Positions 1 through 6,588 of a DNA stretch of 6,588 nt are shown here, in pieces. The position numbers were made by a program, and so were the translations under genes. Under the pieces are notes generated by a model. The model ran no database searches and was not told the origin of the DNA. It saw only the letters and a list, made by a program, of their open reading frames with translations. Each line of letters begins with the position of its first letter. Within the stretch, counting starts at the first letter, position 1. The stretch comes from Spartobacteria bacterium (GTDB lineage Bacteria; Verrucomicrobiota; Verrucomicrobiia; Chthoniobacterales; UBA6821), in contig CANIBV010000088.1 in assembly GCA_947466005.1 (NCBI GenBank), positions 1 to 6,588 of the forward strand. The letters are read 5' to 3'.

Positions 1-255
1 ATCGCCGAAGAGGAGCAGCCCGGCCTCTTCCTCTCCGCACTGAGTCACTTCATCAGCGCAGGCAAAGCTGCCGCCGAACTGAAGAGACTCTCCGCAAGCG
101 ATCTCGCCGTCCTGAGAGAAACTTTTGCCTGTTCCAGTTGGCGCTCACTGCTCCACCCTCTTCAGGGAAAGAACTCCCCTTCCAAGGGATCAAGCAAAGT
201 AAAAAAACCTGCCGGAAGCCAGAATCCCAAACAACCGGGGAGAGGGAGGCGATAG
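1..255 (+). CDS. C-terminal fragment of an unidentified protein
   Basis: The first 84 codons form an open frame with no start codon, so the gene begins before the window; it stops at TAG 253-255. Third positions are C/G-rich as in the genes downstream, and the first half has protein-like helical composition, with hydrophobic LFLSALSHFI near residues 9-18 and an amphipathic stretch AAELKRLSASDLAVL after it. The last 30 or so residues are basic and disordered-looking (many K, S, P, G, R, ending GRGRR), a typical tail of a nucleic-acid-binding or ribosome-associated protein, though that is only an impression. I do not recognise the family. A second frame (frame 3) is also open here to about position 290, but its arginine/serine-rich composition looks like a shadow. 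Confidence 0.6.
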   Translation: MAEEEQPGLFLSALSHFISAGKAAAELKRLSASDLAVLRETFACSSWRSLLHPLQGKNSPSKGSSKVKKPAGSQNPKQPGRGRR

Positions 256-320
256 CTCTTTCCACGGCACTGGAGGCTCCCATCCACTGAAAACAGCGAT
301 GGCCTCCTTGTTTGCAGAAC

Positions 321-355
321 CCTCTGGTTTGACTGATCGCTCATGACAACAGAGG
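321..355 (+). promoter_or_regulatory. possible hairpin over the ribosome binding site of the first exported gene
   Basis: CCTCTG at 321-326 is complementary to CAGAGG at 350-355, giving a 6-bp stem around a loop of about 23 bases. The right arm overlaps the likely Shine-Dalgarno AGAGGA (351-356) of the gene starting at 364, so folding could mask it. The stem is short and the loop large, so it may be chance. A second 6-bp pairing (GGAGGC 272-277 with GCCTCC 302-307, followed by TTGTTTG) lies just upstream and could be a weak terminator for the preceding gene. Confidence 0.2.
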
Positions 356-356
356 A
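351..356 (+). promoter_or_regulatory. Shine-Dalgarno site that sets the start at 364
   Basis: AGAGGA sits 7 bases before ATG 364. It lies inside the longer reading frame that could begin at ATG 343, which itself has no purine-rich site in front. The start at 364 also gives a clean signal peptide (MKCHLIVGLFLF...), whereas the longer form would place an acidic stretch (TTEDLV) before it. Both facts favour 364. Confidence 0.6.
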
Positions 357-363
357 TCTTGTC

Positions 364-1050
364 ATGAAGTGTCATTTGATCGTGGGCTTGTTCCTGTTTC
401 CCGCCGCAACAGGCTCCCTGCTTGCCTCCGATCTCCCCCTTTGGGAACGACTGACACCACAGCAGCAAATGGTCCTGAGTTCCGGAAAGCAGGTCGTTCT
501 TGAGGAGGAGATCCCTGACAATCCCTGGCCAAAACTGACGATCTATCAGTTGGTCAAGAGTAGCTCCGCCGACGTGGCCGCCGTCTTTTGGAACAGCGAA
601 CTGGACACGAAATACCTCCCAAACTGCAAATCTGCACGCATCCTTGATCGCCCCTCGCACGATGTGCACAAGGCAGAGTTTATCCTCAGAATGCCCTTGT
701 TTCTCCCGGAGGAACTCTACGTGTCGCGGATCACGATCAAGAGCCCTTCGCAGAACGTCTATGAGATTTCATGGAAGGTGCTGGAGTCGCGTTACTCCAA
801 GGAATGCAACGGCATGATCCGGATCGAACCGCACGGTGACTTGGCCCTCTTCAGCTATCAGAACTTCGTGAAGCCACGGAGTAACTTCGCGGGCCTTCTG
901 CGTTGGCCGGCACAGGCCACCATCGTCGATAGCGTGAAGTCCTTGGTACGCCAGGTCGAAACGGAGAAGCAAAAGAACCCCCAACTCCTTGCCGGTCAGC
1001 TTCAGGCCGTTGAGCAGGCAGTGGGCCTCCCTCCCGGTTCGCTGCGATAG
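364..1050 (+). CDS. exported START/SRPBCC-like protein, paralogue 1
   Basis: Predicted product is 228 residues. The N-terminus is a Sec-type signal peptide: a lysine at position 2, a hydrophobic core at about 4-15, and likely cleavage near residues 21-22 (SLLAS). The mature protein should therefore act in the periplasm or outside the cell. The central part (about 57-200) has the order seen in START/SRPBCC (polyketide cyclase-like) proteins: a strand TIYQLVK, a helix ADVAAVFWNSELDTKYLP, NC.S.RI, then strands around EFILRMPLFLPEELYVSR and YEISWKVLESRYS, and a long C-terminal helix with SVKSLVRQVE. That fold binds hydrophobic ligands in a cavity; the ligand here is unknown. C88 and C148 are both conserved in the next gene and could form a disulfide. 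The neighbour starting at 1101 is a clear paralogue. The fold assignment is by eye; that the gene is real and exported is much surer. Confidence 0.8.
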   Translation: MKCHLIVGLFLFPAATGSLLASDLPLWERLTPQQQMVLSSGKQVVLEEEIPDNPWPKLTIYQLVKSSSADVAAVFWNSELDTKYLPNCKSARILDRPSHDVHKAEFILRMPLFLPEELYVSRITIKSPSQNVYEISWKVLESRYSKECNGMIRIEPHGDLALFSYQNFVKPRSNFAGLLRWPAQATIVDSVKSLVRQVETEKQKNPQLLAGQLQAVEQAVGLPPGSLR

Positions 1051-1100
1051 GGAAGCGCTGAAGGTTGACCGCTAATTCCCGTGACGCATAGGATCGCCGC

Positions 1101-1775
1101 ATGATCCGTTCGTTTGCTGGTTTCCTGCTGCTCCTTGCCGGGGCAACGGCATCGCTCTCCGCCGAGGAGTCGATGTGGAGTGCGTTGACACAGCAGCAGC
1201 ATGCGCAGCTTCTCGCGGGCAAACAGGTGGAGATGGAGGAGGAGATCTCAGGCACGCCATGGCCCCGCTTCACGATCTACCATCTCGTGAAAGGGACGCC
1301 TGCAGATGTTGCGGCCATTTTTTGGGATTGCGAACTGGATCCGAAGTACATTCCGAATTGCCTCTCCGTACGGATCATTTCACGGATGGCACCTTGGATC
1401 CACGATGGAGAGTATACGCTGAAGATGCCCCTGTTCCTGCCGGACGAGGTGTATGTTTCGCGGAATGAACTGAAGAGACACTCCGCCAATTCCTATGAAA
1501 TCTCCTGGAAAGTCCTCCGCTCCCGCTACTCCGAATCATGCTCAGGATCGCTACGTATGGAGGAGCACGACGGGAAGACCCTGCTCTGCTACAGCAATCT
1601 CGTTGTCCCCGGCAGCCGCCGCCTCGCGGGACTTCTCCGCTCAAGCGCCGGAAATCAGGTGACCTCCAGCGTGCAGGCTCTTGTCCGCCAGATAGACTCG
1701 GAAATCGAGATGAGGCCCCAACTGCTCGAGCAACAGCTTCACTCTCTGGAACACGCTCTGGAAACGGCAAAGTAG
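1101..1775 (+). CDS. exported START/SRPBCC-like protein, paralogue 2
   Basis: Predicted product is 224 residues, starting at ATG 1101 with AGGA (1090-1093) seven bases upstream. A signal peptide is evident: MIRSF, hydrophobic core LLLLAGATASL, and a good cleavage site after ASLSA (residue 21). By hand alignment about 100 of 195 mature positions match paralogue 1. The most conserved blocks are GKQV..EEEI, PWP..TIY.LVK, ADVAA.FW..ELD.KY.PNC, MPLFLP.E.YVSR and YEISWKVL.SRYS. C87 and C147 correspond to C88 and C148 of paralogue 1; C77 and C163 are extra. Shared blocks outside any obvious catalytic motif suggest ligand binding rather than enzyme activity. The gene follows paralogue 1 by 50 bases and is followed after four bases by the permease, so the three are probably one transcript. 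An unrelated secreted alpha/beta fold cannot be excluded without a structure prediction. Confidence 0.82.
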   Translation: MIRSFAGFLLLLAGATASLSAEESMWSALTQQQHAQLLAGKQVEMEEEISGTPWPRFTIYHLVKGTPADVAAIFWDCELDPKYIPNCLSVRIISRMAPWIHDGEYTLKMPLFLPDEVYVSRNELKRHSANSYEISWKVLRSRYSESCSGSLRMEEHDGKTLLCYSNLVVPGSRRLAGLLRSSAGNQVTSSVQALVRQIDSEIEMRPQLLEQQLHSLEHALETAK

Positions 1776-1779
1776 CAAG

Positions 1780-2532
1780 GTGCCGACACTCCTGCATCTG
1801 ACCCCACAGGCGTGGCTGCTAGTGGCCGTCTCCGCATTCTGCATCGGTTTTACCAAGGCGGGATTCGGTGGATTCGGACTCATCGCGGTACTTCTCATGG
1901 CTCAGGCCTTTCCTGCCAAGGAATCAACCGGAGCCTTGCTCCCGATGCTCATCATGGCTGATTTCATGGCTATCTCCGCCTATCGCAGGCATGTCTCGTG
2001 GGGAGAGCTGTGGAGACTCCTCCCATCGACTTTTCTGGGTCTGATCGTGGGATGGTTGCTGATGAGCAGGATCCCCGACGATCGCTTCGCTCACTTCCTG
2101 GGTTGGCTTATTCTCGTGATGATGGCGCTCGTCCTCTGGCAGCGATTCGACAAGAGGATCCTCTCGGGAATCATGCATCACCCGGTTCTCGCGACGGGAT
2201 CGGGATTTCTGGCCGGCGTGACCACGATGATGGCCAATGCGGGCGGTCCCACGATGACCTTTTACCTCTTGGCCAAGAGGTTCGACAAGATGGCCTTTGT
2301 CGGAACCTGCGCCTGGTTCTTCTGTGTCACCAACTTGGTAAAGGTTCCGCTGAGCTGGAATCTCGGCCTGATCACCATATCCTCACTGGTGATCAATCTG
2401 ATAATGCTCCCAGCCATCGTCGCGGGGTTACTAGGTGGACGACTCCTTCTCGGGAAAGTCTCACAAGCCTTTTTTGAATGGCTGGCCATCGTCATGGCTA
2501 TTGCCTCTGCGGCCCGGATGATCATGGCGTAA
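1780..2532 (+). CDS. TauE/SafE family membrane permease (probable anion exporter)
   Basis: Predicted product is 250 residues, a usual length for the TauE/SafE (DUF81) family of inner-membrane permeases linked to export of sulfite, sulfoacetate and related organosulfur anions. About eight hydrophobic segments are visible, roughly at residues 10-24, 32-44, 50-67, 78-96, 103-121, 136-154, 172-190 and 195-248 (the last covering two). Family signatures are the glycine-rich first hairpin GFTKAGFGG (23-31) and, in the second half, ANAGGP (152-157) followed by YLLAKRFDKMAFVGT and FFCVTNLVKVP. The start is GTG 1780, only four bases after the TAG of the preceding gene, with little more than GCAAGG directly before it, so translation probably depends on coupling to that gene. 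The substrate cannot be read from sequence. Adjacency to two exported putative ligand-binding proteins hints at a shared envelope role, by inference only. Confidence 0.88.
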   Translation: MPTLLHLTPQAWLLVAVSAFCIGFTKAGFGGFGLIAVLLMAQAFPAKESTGALLPMLIMADFMAISAYRRHVSWGELWRLLPSTFLGLIVGWLLMSRIPDDRFAHFLGWLILVMMALVLWQRFDKRILSGIMHHPVLATGSGFLAGVTTMMANAGGPTMTFYLLAKRFDKMAFVGTCAWFFCVTNLVKVPLSWNLGLITISSLVINLIMLPAIVAGLLGGRLLLGKVSQAFFEWLAIVMAIASAARMIMA

Positions 2533-2546
2533 GGCATGGCCCAAAA

Positions 2547-2580
2547 CCTTTTACCTTTTACCATTTACCTTTTACTTTTC
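2547..2580 (+). repeat. tandem heptamer repeat CCTTTTA in the dnaG leader
   Basis: Four consecutive 7-base units lie at 2547-2553, 2554-2560, 2561-2567 and 2568-2574. Three are exactly CCTTTTA and the third is CCATTTA. A partial fifth unit, CTTTTC, runs to 2580, four bases before the dnaG ATG. The array fills most of the 52-base gap between the permease and dnaG and occupies the place where a Shine-Dalgarno would be. It is a pyrimidine-rich tract on the coding strand. Unit length 7 means gain or loss of copies would change spacing without any triplet constraint. Confidence 0.85.
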
Positions 2581-2584
2581 AGCC

Positions 2585-4381
2585 ATGCCCCGTATCGCCG
2601 AAGAGAGTATCCAGAAGGTCGCTGACTCCAGCGACATCGTGGAGATCATCGGTGGCTATTTCCCACTCAAGCGCGCCGGCACCAGCTTTCGGGCCATCTG
2701 CCCCTTCCACAAGGAGAAGAGCCCCTCCTTCCATGTGAATCCATCGCGGCAGTCCTTTCACTGCTTTGGCTGCGGTGCGGGAGGTGGAGTCTTCCGCTTT
2801 GTGATGGATTACGAGCATATCGATTTTCCAAATGCCGTCCGCAAGCTCGCCCAGCGCGCAGGCATTGTTCTGGTCGAGGACAATGATCCCAAGGAGCAGT
2901 CACGACGCGACCAGCGCAGCAGGCTCCTGGAGCTTCACAAGGAGGTCTCCGCAAGGTTCCACCGGAACCTTCTGCGAACCCACGAGGCGGAACATGCCCG
3001 CGCCTACCTGAAGCGCCGCGGACTGACCAAGGAGATCGCCGTGGACTGGCAGATCGGGTACGCGCCCGCAGGCTGGGAGACGCTCCGCAACTGGGCCATG
3101 GAGAAGGGTTTCACCCGGGATGAGTTGGTCCAGGGGGGGCTTCTCTCCGTACGCGATGGGGAGAGCCAGGGAGGGTATGACCGCTTTAGGGACCGCCTGA
3201 TGTTCCCGATTCGCAACGATTATGGCGAAGTCGTGGCCTTCAGTGGGCGGATCCTGAATGACTCACAGAAAGAGGCTAAGTACGTGAACTCACCGGAGAC
3301 CCCGATTTTCTCGAAGGGCCGTGTTCTTTTCGGCCTCGATAAGAGTAAGCGCTCTCTGATTGAGGCCGGTTCGGCCATCGTTCTCGAGGGACAGATCGAT
3401 CTGATCTCGGCGTTCGAACACGGTGTCAGGAACGTCGTGGCCCCACAGGGTACAGCCTTCACCTCCGAACAGGCACGACTCCTTCGGCGCTTTGTCGAGC
3501 AGGTCATCCTCTGCTTCGATTCCGACACGGCTGGTCAGAATGCCGTCGAGAAGTCCCTCCCCTCACTCCTCGCTGCCGGCATTGAGGTCAGGGTTGCCAG
3601 TCTCCCGTCCGGTGAAGATCCGGACTCGCTCATCCGGGGACAGGGAGTCGAGGCCTTCAGTGAGAAATTATCAACTGCCAGAGACTTCTTCGACCACACC
3701 ATCGAGCGGGCCATCGCCGAAGCGGCGGGGCAGTTCGGGCCCCGTGAAAAGGCTGCCGTGGCACGGAAACTGGGTGGCTACCTCGAGCTTCTCCCCGAGG
3801 CTGCTCTCAGGGAAACAACCACCGCTCATGTCGCCTCCCGATTGGGTCTCTCAGTAAGTGCACTTCAGGAAGCGGCGGCTAAGAATCCCGTCACCCTCCC
3901 CGAGGATGATTCGAGAGCCCCCTCTTCAGGATCACCGCTCCGACGTGAGCTCAAAGTCTCCGCCTCGACAGAGCTCATCTGCCGCTTGGCTCTCCTATCA
4001 CCGGAAGTAAGGCTCTGGCTCTCCAACCGGACCCACCCCACCCCCGGAGAGTTAGATCCTGAGCTTGAGCTGCTCAAAGAGCTACTCCCCCCTCTTGAGG
4101 CACTCCGTGAGCCATCCCCTTCTGCCGTTCTCGCCCTGATTCCCGAGGAGTTGCAGTCCCTGGTCAGTGGGTGGGAACTGGAGAAGATGCCCGCTTCCCC
4201 TCTGGCTGCCGTGCAGGATGCCATCCGCAACCTCCAGATGATCGAGTTGAAGAAGAAGCAGGTCGCCGTCGCGCTTCAACTGAAGGCCCCGGGGCTCACA
4301 TCAGAGAAGATGATGGCGATCCAAAAAGAGATCCTTGACCTTCAGGGAAAGTTGAACGATCTTTTCGCGCCCGCGTCTTGA
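2585..4381 (+). CDS. dnaG: DNA primase DnaG
   Basis: DnaG makes the short RNA primers for Okazaki fragments and leading-strand start at the replication fork, working with the DnaB helicase. The 598-residue product has the normal length and domain order. The N-terminal CHC2 zinc-binding domain has ligands C39, H42, C60 and C63 (CPFH ... CFGC). The RNA polymerase core includes YDRFRDRLMFPIRN (198-211) and SPETPIFSKGR (236-246). The Toprim metal site uses E268 of EGQIDL, D312 and D314 of FDSDTAG, and the GEDPDSL motif (343-349). The C-terminal helicase-binding part (about 455-598) is poorly conserved, as is usual. EGQIDL replaces the more common EGYMD; the acidic residues are intact. The ATG at 2585 matches the family N-terminus (RI.EE.I..V....DIVE.I). 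No purine-rich ribosome site precedes it; a pyrimidine-rich heptamer repeat does. rpoD follows after 29 bases, probably on the same transcript. Confidence 0.98.
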   Translation: MPRIAEESIQKVADSSDIVEIIGGYFPLKRAGTSFRAICPFHKEKSPSFHVNPSRQSFHCFGCGAGGGVFRFVMDYEHIDFPNAVRKLAQRAGIVLVEDNDPKEQSRRDQRSRLLELHKEVSARFHRNLLRTHEAEHARAYLKRRGLTKEIAVDWQIGYAPAGWETLRNWAMEKGFTRDELVQGGLLSVRDGESQGGYDRFRDRLMFPIRNDYGEVVAFSGRILNDSQKEAKYVNSPETPIFSKGRVLFGLDKSKRSLIEAGSAIVLEGQIDLISAFEHGVRNVVAPQGTAFTSEQARLLRRFVEQVILCFDSDTAGQNAVEKSLPSLLAAGIEVRVASLPSGEDPDSLIRGQGVEAFSEKLSTARDFFDHTIERAIAEAAGQFGPREKAAVARKLGGYLELLPEAALRETTTAHVASRLGLSVSALQEAAAKNPVTLPEDDSRAPSSGSPLRRELKVSASTELICRLALLSPEVRLWLSNRTHPTPGELDPELELLKELLPPLEALREPSPSAVLALIPEELQSLVSGWELEKMPASPLAAVQDAIRNLQMIELKKKQVAVALQLKAPGLTSEKMMAIQKEILDLQGKLNDLFAPAS

Positions 4382-4410
4382 TTTTAGTTTAGGCTTCCCA
4401 CTGCTCTCCG

Positions 4411-6534
<2,124 letters not shown>

Positions 6535-6560
6535 GGGCAACTTGACGACAATTTAAAATC

Positions 6561-6587
6561 AGGGGGGCAACCGCCCCCCTTTTTTTT
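6561..6587 (+). terminator. Rho-independent terminator after rpoD
   Basis: An 8-bp perfect stem, AGGGGGGC (6561-6568) with GCCCCCCT (6573-6580), encloses the four-base loop AACC and is followed by a T tract to 6587. It begins 26 bases after the rpoD stop. The T-rich 3' side and very strong G/C stem fit transcription ending in the + direction, so rpoD is likely the last gene of the transcript. The mirror arm preceded by ATTTAAAATC is only moderately A-rich, so bidirectional activity is less likely. Confidence 0.95.
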
Positions 6588-6588
6588 C

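Noticed and set aside
3..290. Frame-3 opening at the left edge
   Set aside because: Its arginine- and serine-rich translation and poor codon pattern look like the shadow of frame 1, which ends at 255 with better composition.
329..357. TTGACT at 329-334 as a -35 element
   Set aside because: At 17-base spacing the -10 position is GAGGAT, a poor match, and transcription would start at or after the coding start.
343..363. A longer N-terminus of the first exported protein from ATG 343
   Set aside because: There is no ribosome site before 343, it adds an acidic stretch ahead of the signal peptide, and a well-spaced AGAGGA serves ATG 364.
2258..2264. A further CCTTTTA copy inside the permease gene
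   Set aside because: A single copy encoding part of TFYLL in a conserved family region; explained by the protein and by chance.
4335..4363. TTGACC (4335-4340) with GATCTT 17 bases later as an rpoD promoter inside dnaG
   Set aside because: The -35 is good but the -10 matches only three of six bases, and it is within codons that fit the DnaG C-terminus. It is a possible weak promoter but not supportable from sequence.

Overview
The window reads as a moderately GC-rich bacterial chromosome segment with every recognisable gene on the + strand. It carries the end of an unidentified gene, two tandem exported paralogues, a TauE/SafE-type membrane permease, DNA primase (dnaG) and the primary sigma factor (rpoD), closed by a strong intrinsic terminator. 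It looks chromosomal and housekeeping: there are no mobile-element, phage, CRISPR, tRNA or rRNA signatures, and no plausible minus-strand gene. My best guess for the source is the Verrucomicrobiota or a nearby PVC group. That rests on the combination of adjacent dnaG and rpoD, an unusually long Lys/Pro/Ala-rich tail in front of sigma region 1.1, and the unfamiliar exported paralogue pair. It is an inference from recall, not a database result.

Layout: 1-255 is the C-terminal end of an unidentified protein cut by the window edge. 256-363 is a short leader with two weak hairpin possibilities. 364-1050 and 1101-1775 encode two secreted proteins about 50% identical to each other, probably of the START/SRPBCC ligand-binding fold. 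1780-2532, four bases after the second paralogue, encodes a TauE/SafE family permease from a GTG start. 2533-2584 is a leader made largely of a tandem CCTTTTA heptamer. 2585-4381 is dnaG, complete, with intact zinc-finger and Toprim residues. 4411-6534 is rpoD, complete, starting at TTG. 6561-6587 is a Rho-independent terminator.

How the genes work together: dnaG and rpoD are 29 bases apart and probably co-transcribed, as in the classical macromolecular-synthesis operon (rpsU-dnaG-rpoD in Enterobacteria). Here rpsU is not next to them; the permease and the exported pair sit upstream instead. The exported pair plus permease could be one envelope module, with soluble ligand-binding proteins beside a small-anion exporter, but this is inferred from adjacency only. 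No convincing sigma-70 promoter is visible, so the whole block may be read from upstream.

The points most worth a second look are the heptamer repeat directly in front of dnaG, the lysine-rich N-terminal extension of RpoD with its distinct codon use and non-ATG start, and the uncharacterised tandem exported paralogues with two conserved cysteines. I do not see evidence for a wholly new defence or mobile system here.
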